Both the position numbers and the translations under genes were made by a program. Below are positions 1-7,398 of a stretch of 15,682 bases of DNA, one piece after another (the first letter of the stretch is position 1; each line of letters opens with the position of its first letter). Origin of the DNA: Lysobacteraceae bacterium (GTDB lineage: Bacteria; Pseudomonadota; Gammaproteobacteria; Xanthomonadales; Xanthomonadaceae). Where the stretch lies: contig JAGNNB010000025.1 of NCBI GenBank assembly GCA_017990865.1, positions 1 to 15,682 of the forward strand, given 5' to 3'. The notes under the pieces are model-generated. The model made no database searches. It saw only the letters and a program-made list of their open reading frames with translations, and was not told where the DNA came from.

Positions 1-1366
1 GGCGATTGGTCATCAAGATCGTCAGCACGTGCCCGCGGTTCGCCGGGTCCGACATGAAGTCCTTGATCCGCACGATCACGCGCGACGAGGTGCCGCCGTC
101 GGTTTCGCCGCCTTCCCCATCGCCGCCGAAACTGCGGTCGCCTTCGTCGATCACCAAGGCGATCGGACTCATCGCGCGCACGATGCTGAGCACGCGTTCG
201 AGATTGGATTCGGTGGAACCCACCCATTTCGAGCGGAAATTCTTCAGCACCACGCCCGGCAAACCCGCCTCTTTCAAGAACGCCTTGATCACGAAGGTCT
301 TGCCCACGCCCATCGGACCGACCGCGAGCAAGCCCATCGGCGCGAGACGCCGGTCGCCGGTCTTGATGGTGGCGGCGATTTTCATCAACTCTTGCTTGAT
401 CTGGTCGTAGCCGCCGACCGCGTCCAGGCCGTAGCCGGTATCGAGGAATTCGATCAGATCGCCGCAGGTGCGTTCCAGAATCTCGCGTTTGCGCGTGCCG
501 ATGATGGCGAGCATCGCGTCGATCGGGTTTTCTTTCGTCGCGGGCGCATTCTGGCCCAGGATCAAGAACGCGATCTCCTCGCGGGTTTTGCCGGCGGTGA
601 CGCCCGCGTACATTTCCGCGCGCTGCTTGGCGTCCGGCGCATCGCCCAGCAATTGCATTGCCAAGGCTTTGCGCTCGTCTTCGGGCAAGCCGGCTGCGGG
701 TTTCTCCGCGACGATGCTGTCGATCTCGAGCAAGCGTAAACCGGCGGTGTGTTTGGCGACCAGCGCGCGTTGATCGGCGGACATATGCGGCGCCGATTGC
801 GCGACCAGCGTGGCGCGCATCGTTTCGTCGGGAAGCGGCACTTCGATCGCGGCGATGCGCGGATTGGTGTTGAGCGAGGGGTGCAGTTCGGCGAGCGACG
901 CGCACAGCAGCACGACGATGTGATTGCGTTCCAGCAACAAACCGCTGAGCGACCAGTCGTGGAAAATTTCGAGCAAGCCGCGTTCGTCGGTGCTGAGGAA
1001 CGTGGTCTCGGCGTTCGGCAGCAAATCGCCCGCGTGCGGCAGCACCAGCGCGACGCCTTCCGCGGCGCGCATTCGCGCTTCCAGAAAGCCCAGGTTCGCC
1101 AGCAGCGTCTCGCCCGCTTCGACCGTTTTGCCCTGCGGGCCGTATTGCTTCAATCCGCCGTGACGCAACGCCAGTTCGTAGCGCTGCGGCTTCGCGGCCA
1201 GCACCGCCGTGTGCAGGAACTCCACGAACGGCAACAACTTGCCGTCGTGCGGCACGCCGTCATGCACGTTGCCGTGCAGCAGGAACAACCCCGCTTCGCC
1301 GGCCAAATAGCGGCGTTTGAGTTCGTCGGCCCAGGCGGGCAAAGCGGCGGTGGCGAGCGTGGTCAT
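1..1366 (-). CDS. AAA ATPase with classical (CDC48/Vps4-like) C-terminal module, partial at left edge
   Basis: The reading frame is open from an ATG at 1366 (AGGA about 13 nt upstream) to the window edge, giving 455 residues with no stop, so the C-terminus is missing. The ATPase module begins near residue 315 (DAVGGYDQIK). It shows Walker A GPMGVGKT at 350-357, a pore-loop-1-like SKWVGSTE at 379-386, and Walker B ALVIDE at 403-408 (D407, E408). The SKWVG spacing is typical of classical AAA proteins such as Vps4 or FtsH and unlike the sigma54 activator PspF. Residues 1-310 have no P-loop but read like a degenerate first AAA module: a hydrophobic strand at 105-110 and IEVPLPDETM at 174-183. The linker before the ATPase (KREILERTCGDLIEF) recalls Ycf46-type AAA proteins. 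It is the last gene of the pspA-ABC locus, 40 bp after the secreted-protein gene. A remodelling role on PspA is an inference; the AAA assignment is firm. Confidence 0.9.
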   Translation of the reverse strand, partial: MTTLATAALPAWADELKRRYLAGEAGLFLLHGNVHDGVPHDGKLLPFVEFLHTAVLAAKPQRYELALRHGGLKQYGPQGKTVEAGETLLANLGFLEARMRAAEGVALVLPHAGDLLPNAETTFLSTDERGLLEIFHDWSLSGLLLERNHIVVLLCASLAELHPSLNTNPRIAAIEVPLPDETMRATLVAQSAPHMSADQRALVAKHTAGLRLLEIDSIVAEKPAAGLPEDERKALAMQLLGDAPDAKQRAEMYAGVTAGKTREEIAFLILGQNAPATKENPIDAMLAIIGTRKREILERTCGDLIEFLDTGYGLDAVGGYDQIKQELMKIAATIKTGDRRLAPMGLLAVGPMGVGKTFVIKAFLKEAGLPGVVLKNFRSKWVGSTESNLERVLSIVRAMSPIALVIDEGDRSFGGDGEGGETDGGTSSRVIVRIKDFMSDPANRGHVLTILMTNR

Positions 1367-1406
1367 GGCGTGAAAGTCCTGTGGAAGCGTGCGGCGCGGC
1401 GACGAC

Positions 1407-2132
1407 TCAGCGCGCGGGTTTGCGGCACAGCCGCAGATTGAAACGCGCGGCGTCGAGAATCGGCTGATAGGCTTCGCGCTCGGCCAACCAGCCGTCGATT
1501 TCGATCTGATCGTCCGGCGTGGCCGCGTCCTTCGCCAGCGGTTCGAGCGTACGCAAGCATCCGGCGCGGTCGCCGCGTTTATATTGCGTAATCGCGATAT
1601 CGTTCAGCAGTTCGCCGCGTTCCAGCCAATGCAGCGTTTTCGCGCAGCGCGCGGGTAGCGGCGACAGCAGCGCGTAGGCGCGGTCGTATTCTTTGCGGTC
1701 GTAATGGCGTTTGAACGCATCGCGCGTCCGGGTGCGCTCGGCGTCGCCGCAGCCGGGAGCGACGACGAGATAGGTGCCCGCGAACCATGCGCGCGCGCCG
1801 CAGAACGAACGGCAACTTTCGCTGGCCTGAATCGCGATACCGTCGGCGGCAGGCTCGAAATCGACGACGCAGTCGGGTTCGCCTTCATTGGTTTCGACCG
1901 TGGCGCGACCGCCGACGATCCCGCCATCGAGATCGCACATATGCGCGTTGGCGCCCATGGCGAACAAGGAGAATGCGTGGCGGCCGTTTTTCGGCGCAGA
2001 GACGGTCAACCGCCCCCAACCGCCTTCAGTGATGTAGTCGCCGGGCGCCGGACTCGGCTCCGCTGCGAAGGCCGAAGCGCCGGCGAGCGCGGCGACGACA
2101 GCGGCGACGGAAGACCAGACGAGCACGCGCAT
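1407..2132 (-). CDS. Secreted cysteine-rich protein of unknown function
   Basis: This 241-residue protein starts at ATG 2132, preceded by AGGGA. An upstream in-frame start at 2204 would bury the signal peptide, so it was not used. Residues 1-23 form a Sec signal peptide (MRVLVW, an Ala/Val core, cleavage near AFA-AEP). The mature part has eight cysteines (C66, C88, C107, C111, C128, C163, C192, C236), suggesting up to four disulfides in the periplasm. Residues about 30-128 look beta-rich and compact. Residues 135-235 are helical and could form a TPR-like hairpin stack (RAYALLSPLP, KRGDRAGCLRTLEPLA). It lies between pspA and the AAA ATPase gene, 106 bp after the first and 40 bp before the second. 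No family was recognised. A sensor or accessory role in the envelope locus is only inferred from position. Confidence 0.8.
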   Translation of the reverse strand: MRVLVWSSVAAVVAALAGASAFAAEPSPAPGDYITEGGWGRLTVSAPKNGRHAFSLFAMGANAHMCDLDGGIVGGRATVETNEGEPDCVVDFEPAADGIAIQASESCRSFCGARAWFAGTYLVVAPGCGDAERTRTRDAFKRHYDRKEYDRAYALLSPLPARCAKTLHWLERGELLNDIAITQYKRGDRAGCLRTLEPLAKDAATPDDQIEIDGWLAEREAYQPILDAARFNLRLCRKPAR

Positions 2133-2151
2133 ACGGATTCCCTGGCGAAAT

Positions 2152-2169
2152 AACCTTGTAAGAACCTTG
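2152..2169. repeat. Two 7-bp direct repeats one helical turn apart
   Basis: AACCTTG occurs at 2152-2158 and again at 2163-2169, an 11-bp period, about 20-37 bp upstream of the start codon of the secreted-protein gene. Eleven-bp spacing is typical of sites for OmpR/PhoB-type regulators, but the word itself matches no box I know. It may be chance. Confidence 0.3.
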
Positions 2170-2199
2170 AATGAAACCGGTCTCGACGAACGTGCGCCC

Positions 2200-2228
2200 C
2201 GCATCCGCGCCGAATCGACGCGGATGCG
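2200..2228 (-). terminator. Strong hairpin just downstream of pspA
   Basis: A perfect 10-bp inverted repeat (CGCATCCGCG at 2200-2209, CGCGGATGCG at 2219-2228) encloses a 9-nt loop. It starts 10 nt after the pspA stop codon and lies inside the 106-bp gap before the next gene. No T-run follows on the minus strand. It may therefore partly terminate, or protect the 3' end of the pspA message and set expression ratios, rather than fully stop transcription. Confidence 0.55.
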
Positions 2229-2238
2229 ACGTAACGCA

Positions 2239-2937
2239 TCAGATCGTGCGATCGCCCGCGGCTTGCCCGGCGCGTTCTTTCTTCAACGCTTCGAGCTTGG
2301 CGCGCGCGGTGGCCTTGCTGCTGCCGGCCTTCAGCGCTTTCAGACGCACATCGAGATCGGATTCACGCAGCTCTTCGCCGAGCTTGGCTTTCGCCATCGT
2401 GTCCTTGATGCCGGTGCGCACGTTTTCCAGCGCCCGCAATTCGGCATCGACCGACAGACCTTCGAGCTGATCCTGGATGCGCACGCGCGCCTGCGCGCTC
2501 TGCATCTTCGCCAGCATCCGGTCTTTCTCGGCCTTGAGCTTGGCGATCTCGCCCTTGACTTCGGTCAGCGCGGTCTTCGCGGTATCCACATCTTTTTCGG
2601 CCGCTTCCAATTCGGCGTCGAGCGAGGCGATCTCGGCGTCGACCGTATCCTTTTGCTCGATCAGTTCGACCGACAGATCGTCCTGGCCGGTGGCCATCGC
2701 CTGTTCCAGCATGGCGCTGAGTTCTTTCTGCTGCGCCTGCGCTTTTTCCAGGCGGTCGGCCGCGTCTTCGCGCAGGCGGATCAAACCGGCGGTGGCGTTC
2801 TTGAGCTTGTTGTACTTCTCGATCATCGTGTTGATCGCGTTTTCGTAGGCGATCTCGGGATGCTGCTGTTCCATCCCGGTCACGAAGAGCGAGAAGAAGC
2901 CGCGCACGAGATTGGCCAGTCGGCTGAATATATTCAT
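2239..2937 (-). CDS. pspA: PspA/IM30 family phage shock protein A
   Basis: This 232-residue protein has the usual PspA length and layout. It opens with an N-terminal amphipathic stretch ([18 protein letters not shown]) expected to bind the inner membrane. The conserved segment [16 protein letters not shown] (about 30-45) follows, then a long, almost Pro-free charged coiled coil from about 45 to 175. Family members bind stressed membranes, oligomerise and belong to the bacterial ESCRT-III-like superfamily. The start is well supported: TAGGAG at 2949-2944 sits six or seven bases before the ATG. No pspB, pspC or pspF neighbour is visible; instead it follows a membrane-anchored coiled-coil gene by 55 bp and precedes a secreted protein and an AAA ATPase. 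Family assignment is secure. Regulation by a PspF/sigma54 system is not supported by anything seen here. Confidence 0.95.
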   Translation of the reverse strand: MNIFSRLANLVRGFFSLFVTGMEQQHPEIAYENAINTMIEKYNKLKNATAGLIRLREDAADRLEKAQAQQKELSAMLEQAMATGQDDLSVELIEQKDTVDAEIASLDAELEAAEKDVDTAKTALTEVKGEIAKLKAEKDRMLAKMQSAQARVRIQDQLEGLSVDAELRALENVRTGIKDTMAKAKLGEELRESDLDVRLKALKAGSSKATARAKLEALKKERAGQAAGDRTI

Positions 2938-2992
2938 GGAAGTCTCCTAAGGACGGCTTGCTGAGTGTTGTGGATACTGAGTGCTTGACGAT

Positions 2993-3877
2993 TCATTTCG
3001 CGACGCGTGCGGCTTGCCGCGCGGCGCGGGCCTGCGCGCCTTGCGCGCCGGTCTTGAAGTAGTCGCTGTCCAGATCGTTCTGCGACAGCTCCAATTCGAT
3101 GTCCTCTTCCAACTGCAGGCGCGAGAGCGATTCGCCGAGTTTGGAACCGAGCGAACTGGAATACGGGCTGGCGACGACGATCTGATAAATCTCTTCGACC
3201 TGATCGGGCAGCGACACCAGCGCCGCTTCGATCGACATGCGTCGCGCGGCGAGCTTGGCGTGACGCTGCTTGATCGAGGCGTAATCGTCGTGGGCCATCT
3301 TCAGCAGTTTGTAGCGCTGATCGGTTTCGTCCACCTTGTCCAAGGCGTTGCGGGCTTCGCGCAAGCGCTGATCGAGCGTGGCTTCCTCGCCGTTGCGCAG
3401 ACGTTCCTTGATCGTCCCTTCCGCGAGCCAAAGCGCGAGGTAATCGACCGAGGCTTTATCGACGCGCTCGGCGTCGTCGTAGGACAACTGGCTGTTGGCT
3501 TCGTTGGCGATGCGATACAGCACGTTCGCGCGCTCTACGATGATCTGGTATTTCTGCCACTTCTCCATGCCGGAGACGCGCTCCAAACCGCCGTGCAAAC
3601 CGAACAATTCGTGCTGCAACTGCGCGCGCCGCGCATCGATCGCCGCGCGTCGCGTTTGCCGGTCCACTTTGCTGCGGAAACTCGGCAAATCCGGCACCAC
3701 CAGCGCCGCCAACACCTGCACCGTGCCGAGCACCACCAAGGCGCCGGCCGCACCGATCATTCCGGCGGGAAACGACGCGATCGCCGCCGCCAAGCCGCCG
3801 CCGAGCAAGGTGGTGACGTTGGCTTGACTGGTGAGCCAAGCGCGCAGATAGCTCACCGGTTTCGGCGCCTTCTGCAT
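2993..3877 (-). CDS. Membrane-anchored coiled-coil protein upstream of pspA
   Basis: This 294-residue protein starts at ATG 3877, two bases after the TGA of the ABC ATPase gene, so translation is probably coupled. A longer in-frame opening to 4363 overlaps the ATPase gene and is spurious. Residues about 22-62 form one long or two short Gly/Ala-rich membrane segments (LLGGGLAAAIASF, then ALVVLGTVQVLAALVV). Residues 65-235 are charged helix with strong coiled-coil character, followed by an acidic stretch (LQLEEDIELELSQNDLDSD) and a short Ala/Arg-rich tail. Its helical bulk probably faces the cytoplasm, the side on which PspA acts, so it is a natural candidate membrane anchor or adaptor for PspA. 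That role is inferred from topology and position. I do not recognise a named family. Confidence 0.85.
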   Translation of the reverse strand: MQKAPKPVSYLRAWLTSQANVTTLLGGGLAAAIASFPAGMIGAAGALVVLGTVQVLAALVVPDLPSFRSKVDRQTRRAAIDARRAQLQHELFGLHGGLERVSGMEKWQKYQIIVERANVLYRIANEANSQLSYDDAERVDKASVDYLALWLAEGTIKERLRNGEEATLDQRLREARNALDKVDETDQRYKLLKMAHDDYASIKQRHAKLAARRMSIEAALVSLPDQVEEIYQIVVASPYSSSLGSKLGESLSRLQLEEDIELELSQNDLDSDYFKTGAQGAQARAARQAARVAK

Positions 3878-3879
3878 GC

Positions 3880-4779
3880 TCAGACGGTCACTCGCACGTT
3901 GCCGCGCCCGGCAGTCTGATGCAGTCGGCTGAGGATACGTTGTTCGAGCGCCACCGCTTCGGGCATGCGCAACCAGCCGCCGTCGCGCGGCTTCGGCGTG
4001 CGGATCTCGAAATCGTCGGCGATGCGCGCCGGTTGGGTCGACAGCACCACCACGCGGTCGCCGAGCAACAAAGCTTCGGTGACGTCGTGAGTGACGAAAA
4101 CGATCAAACAGGGATGCTCGCGATACAGATCGACCAACAACCGCTGCATCCCTTCGCGGGTCTGCGCATCGAGCGCGCCGAACGGCTCGTCCATCAACAG
4201 AATGCGCGGCTTGAGCACCAAAGCGCGCGCCAAGGCGATGCGCTGATTCTGACCGCCGGACAATTGGCTGGGCCGCAGCTTGGCCTTTTCGGCCAGACCG
4301 ACGGCTTCGAGCATGTGCATGATCTTGTCGTGACGCTCGGCTTTCGGCACGCGGTCGCGCCACAGCTTCAAGCGGAACGGAAAGCCGACGTTGTCGTAGA
4401 CGCTGAGGTCCGGGCGATTGGCGTAGCGTTGGAACACCATCACCGAGTCGTCGTGCGCATCGTCGCAGGGCGCGCCGTCGATCATGACCGTGCCGCTGGT
4501 GGGCATGACCTGATTCTGCGGGCGCACACCGCCCATCATGTACAGCAGGGTGCTTTTGCCGCAGCCCGACGGCCCGAGCAGCATATTGATGCTGGGACCG
4601 ACGAATTCGAGCGACAACTCGTCGATGATGCGGTTCACGCCACCCTCAGGCCGCGGGAATTCCTGCACGATGCGGTCGAGCGCGATCTTCGCAGGCGAAT
4701 TCGCGGGCGAACCGGATGCGGCGGGCGCGCTCGCGGGCGCGGCGGCGGCCGTCTCCGTCGGGTTCGTCGGCACGCTCAT
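3880..4779 (-). CDS. ABC transporter ATP-binding protein, TauB/SsuB/NrtD-like
   Basis: The start is the ATG at 4779, which overlaps the permease stop as ATGA and gives 299 residues. All nucleotide-binding motifs are intact: Walker A GPSGCGKST at 69-77, Q-loop Q117, signature LSGGQ at 173-177, Walker B ILLMDE at 193-198, the D-loop region GALD at 201-204, and H-loop H231 (FVTHD). Two features differ from ordinary nitrate/sulfonate transporter ATPases. One is a low-complexity Ala/Pro/Ser N-terminal extension of about 30 residues. The other is a Q-loop segment reading QRYANRPDLSVYDNV, where family members usually have a Leu/Pro-rich run. It should energise the permease encoded just upstream in the operon. 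The substrate cannot be read from the sequence, and the conserved catalytic residues argue for a working ATPase. Confidence 0.95.
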   Translation of the reverse strand: MSVPTNPTETAAAAPASAPAASGSPANSPAKIALDRIVQEFPRPEGGVNRIIDELSLEFVGPSINMLLGPSGCGKSTLLYMMGGVRPQNQVMPTSGTVMIDGAPCDDAHDDSVMVFQRYANRPDLSVYDNVGFPFRLKLWRDRVPKAERHDKIMHMLEAVGLAEKAKLRPSQLSGGQNQRIALARALVLKPRILLMDEPFGALDAQTREGMQRLLVDLYREHPCLIVFVTHDVTEALLLGDRVVVLSTQPARIADDFEIRTPKPRDGGWLRMPEAVALEQRILSRLHQTAGRGNVRVTV

Positions 4780-5573
4780 GCTTGGGTCTCCCACGGATAC
4801 ATCCGGCGCTTGAAGGCGCGCATCAATTGATACGTGATCAACGCCAACGCGATGATGACGGCGATGCCCGCGAACACTTGATCCATCGCGCTGAAGCGGC
4901 GCGCGTTCTGGATGAGTTGGCCCAGGCCCACTTCCGCGTTCACGTACTCGGCGACGGTGATGTAGGTCCACATCACCGAAACGGCGACGATGATGCCGTC
5001 GGCGATGCGCGGCATCGCGATCGGCACCACCGCATGACGGATGCATTCCCAGGGCGTGGCGCCGAGATCGCGCGCGCCGATCCAGTGGCTTTGCGGCACG
5101 GCTTGGATCGCATCGCGCACCATCGGCACCAGATACACGACCGCGCCGAGAAACAGGAAACTCACCTTCATCACTTCGCCGATGCCCAACCACATCACCA
5201 GGATCGGCAGCAGCGCGACCACCGGCGCCGAGCGGAACGGGTCGATCAACGGCGATAACAGCGCATTGAGCCGCGCGGACGCGCCCATCAAGATGCCCAG
5301 CGGCAAACCGACGGCCACCACCAACACGCCCGCCATCGCCACCCGCGCGGACGACCACAGCGTCGCGTTCAGCAGCAGACTCTTGCCGTCGTTCCACGCC
5401 AAATAGCCGAACGCCTTGAGCACCGCGAGCGGCGACGGCAATTTGTTCGGACTGATCCAACCGCTGGCGCTCAAGCCCCACCAGGCCAGCAGCACGAACG
5501 CGATGCCGGCGAATCCGAGTTGGTGCCGCAGCCGCCCGGGAAGGGCGGCGTACGGATTCCACGATTGCGACAT
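4776..5573 (-). CDS. ABC transporter permease, TauC/SsuC-like (BPD_transp_1)
   Basis: This 265-residue inner-membrane permease starts at ATG 5573, where the stop of the preceding gene and this start share one base (TAATG). The in-frame extension to 5672 overlaps that gene and is not used. About six membrane segments are visible, for example around 21-37, 78-97, 114-130, 137-155, 192-210 and 233-250. The cytoplasmic EAA-like loop that docks the ATPase lies near 167-190 (GARDLGATPWECIRH). The IGARDLGAT pattern is typical of taurine, sulfonate and nitrate-type permeases. Its stop overlaps the ATPase start as ATGA. A single permease gene implies a homodimer. The transported substrate is unknown. 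Confidence 0.95.
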   Translation of the reverse strand: MSQSWNPYAALPGRLRHQLGFAGIAFVLLAWWGLSASGWISPNKLPSPLAVLKAFGYLAWNDGKSLLLNATLWSSARVAMAGVLVVAVGLPLGILMGASARLNALLSPLIDPFRSAPVVALLPILVMWLGIGEVMKVSFLFLGAVVYLVPMVRDAIQAVPQSHWIGARDLGATPWECIRHAVVPIAMPRIADGIIVAVSVMWTYITVAEYVNAEVGLGQLIQNARRFSAMDQVFAGIAVIIALALITYQLMRAFKRRMYPWETQA

Positions 5574-7243
5574 TATTGGCGCGCTCCGAACACGGCGATG
5601 CGGGTCGAGCGGTTCATCTCGCGACAGGCTTCGATACCGACGCCCTCGGTTTCGGGCGCGTTCTCGTTGCACAGCGGCTTACGCGAGCCGTTGCCGACGA
5701 TCTTGAAGCGCTCGCGCGGAAGCTCCCACTGCTTGGACAAATACTCGACCACGGCCTCGGCGCGCGCCTGCGACAGGCGTTCGTTGATCGCGGCGTTGCC
5801 GGTGCTGTCGGTGTTGCCGCTGATCTCGAAATAAGCGGTGCCGTTGTTCTCGATGAATGGCACCATTTCGGTGTCGATGGTGCGTTCGGCGCGTTTGGTC
5901 AAACCGGACTGGCCGCTGGAGAAATTCACCACCACCGGCTTGGTCACTTCGGCCGGCGCTTGCACCGCTTGTTCGCGCTCGGCGACGGTGAAGGTCTCGA
6001 CCTTCGCCGCTTCGGCCTGCGCCGCCGTGCTGGCGTCGTATAGCTTCTTGATGAAGCTGGTGTCGAAGCTTTGGCTCGGGTCGATCACCGGCGATTTGGG
6101 ATTGGCCAGCGCGCCGGCTTCGCGATAGATCTGATCGAAACGCTGATAGACGCGACCGTAGTGGTTGGTGCCGCCGGACAGGCCGAGGATGCGCGCGTTG
6201 TCGGCGACGCCGGTCCACAGCAGATTGTCGAACAGCTTCTTCACGAACGGCTTGCCTTCGTCTTTCGCCAAGAGCGTGAAGAATTCTTCGGTCTTCACCA
6301 GCGCATCGACCGCACCGTCGGGGTCGGCCTTGGCCGCATCCACGCCCTTCATCCAACCGTTGACCAACTTCTGCACCGCAGCGCGGCCGTCGTTATCGTC
6401 GAGCACGCGCTGGTCGCAGACGATCACGTCGAAGATCAGGTTCGAGGCGGTCTTGGTCGAATAGATCACGCGGCCCTTGGTCGCGCGGATCGCCAGCGAC
6501 AGATCCGGATCCCACAGCACGGCGGCATCGACGTTGCCGGACTCCAGCGCCGCGCGTACGCCGGCGAGGCCCTCTTCGGCATTGATGAAGACGTATTGCA
6601 CGCTCTGCTTCTTGCGCGCGGACAACGACGAGTTGTCGATCGCGTCGATGGCCATGCCGTGCGAGGGCGTGAACTGCAGCATCGCGACCTTGCGACCGGC
6701 CAAGTCTTCGACCGTGCGGATCGCCGGGTTGTTGGTGATGATCGCGTCGGCGCCGCGGGTATTGTCGACGATCATCACCGCCTTGGCGTCATGGCCGCTG
6801 TTGCGCAGATTCGGTTGCTCCTGCGCCCAGAAATCGGACGTGCGCCAGATGCACTGCGCGGTGCCGGCCTCGAACACGGTGGAGATCGTCGGCAGGTCGT
6901 CCTGGATGACGAACTCGACGTTCAAACCTTCGCGATCGAACAGCGAACCGGGCTGGGTCTTCAGATTTTGGCCGTTGGCGACCAGGGCCGGGGCATAGCC
7001 GTGGAAGCTGACGATGCTGACCTTGAGCGGATTGTCGGCCGAGCCCAACGGGCCATCGCCCTTGCCGAGCGGAGCGCCGGTTTGAGGCGCGGGCTTGCCG
7101 TCGGTGGTGGAGGTCGCGACGACGACGTCTTCGCCTGTATCGGGTTTACGGTTCTTGTAGAGATTCCACAGCACGGAGCCGGCGCCCGCAAGCACGATCG
7201 CGCCGATCAGCAGCTTGGCGAACGGGGTGAGTTTGACGGCCAT
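5573..7243 (-). CDS. Membrane-anchored TauA/SsuA-like substrate-binding protein fused to OmpA peptidoglycan-binding domain
   Basis: This 556-residue protein starts at ATG 7243 with AGGAG about eight bases upstream. Residues 8-28 form an N-terminal membrane anchor preceded by Lys residues and without an obvious cleavage site, so the protein probably stays in the inner membrane. A Pro/Gly-rich linker follows (about 30-70). Residues 73-400 look like a periplasmic binding fold of the NMT1/TauA type (LFDREGLNVEFV at 101-112, TVEDLAGRKVAML at 177-189, VDAAVLWDPDL near 238-248). After a helical linker, residues 437-553 are an OmpA-like domain. There D479 in GNTDSTG and R494 in NERLSQARAEAVVEYL match the Asp and Arg that contact diaminopimelate in peptidoglycan. 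C525 and C540 could form a disulfide. The fusion would tether a transporter's binding protein to both membrane and wall. Domain calls are secure; the ligand is unknown. Confidence 0.93.
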   Translation of the reverse strand: MAVKLTPFAKLLIGAIVLAGAGSVLWNLYKNRKPDTGEDVVVATSTTDGKPAPQTGAPLGKGDGPLGSADNPLKVSIVSFHGYAPALVANGQNLKTQPGSLFDREGLNVEFVIQDDLPTISTVFEAGTAQCIWRTSDFWAQEQPNLRNSGHDAKAVMIVDNTRGADAIITNNPAIRTVEDLAGRKVAMLQFTPSHGMAIDAIDNSSLSARKKQSVQYVFINAEEGLAGVRAALESGNVDAAVLWDPDLSLAIRATKGRVIYSTKTASNLIFDVIVCDQRVLDDNDGRAAVQKLVNGWMKGVDAAKADPDGAVDALVKTEEFFTLLAKDEGKPFVKKLFDNLLWTGVADNARILGLSGGTNHYGRVYQRFDQIYREAGALANPKSPVIDPSQSFDTSFIKKLYDASTAAQAEAAKVETFTVAEREQAVQAPAEVTKPVVVNFSSGQSGLTKRAERTIDTEMVPFIENNGTAYFEISGNTDSTGNAAINERLSQARAEAVVEYLSKQWELPRERFKIVGNGSRKPLCNENAPETEGVGIEACREMNRSTRIAVFGARQ

Positions 7244-7330
7244 GCAGCACTCCTGAGAAATAGAACGATGTGGGGGTAACGAATCGCGGGGAGGAATCGC
7301 TTGGGACGACAGCGTGGAACGAAGCGCGAA

Positions 7331-7367
7331 CGATGCCGAGGTCGCCGTGCGGCGATGTCGAGCATCG
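7331..7367 (-). other. Compound inverted repeat in the gap before the binding-protein gene
   Basis: An outer inverted repeat (CGATGC at 7331-7336, GCATCG at 7362-7367) encloses an inner stem TCGCC GTGC GGCGA (7342-7355). It lies in the 155-bp gap between the coiled-coil gene and the OmpA-fusion gene. No T-run follows. It may be an RNA processing or partial termination structure; the rest of the gap shows no convincing promoter to my eye. Confidence 0.35.
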
Positions 7368-7398
7368 CGCGCAGGTGCGGACCCTGTTCAACAACGGA

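Noticed and set aside
2167..3919. Two long plus-strand open frames opposite pspA and the coiled-coil gene
   Set aside because: Both minus-strand genes have clear starts and family or topology support; the plus-strand products are His/Arg-rich shadows.
4780..5562. Upstream extension of the ABC ATPase frame
   Set aside because: It overlaps the permease gene entirely and lacks ATPase-family sequence; the ATGA overlap at 4779 gives a natural start.
6071..7279. A 402-codon plus-strand open frame opposite the OmpA-fusion gene
   Set aside because: It mirrors codon bias of the real minus-strand gene and has low-complexity Arg/Asp/Gly-rich content with no family signal or ribosome-binding site.
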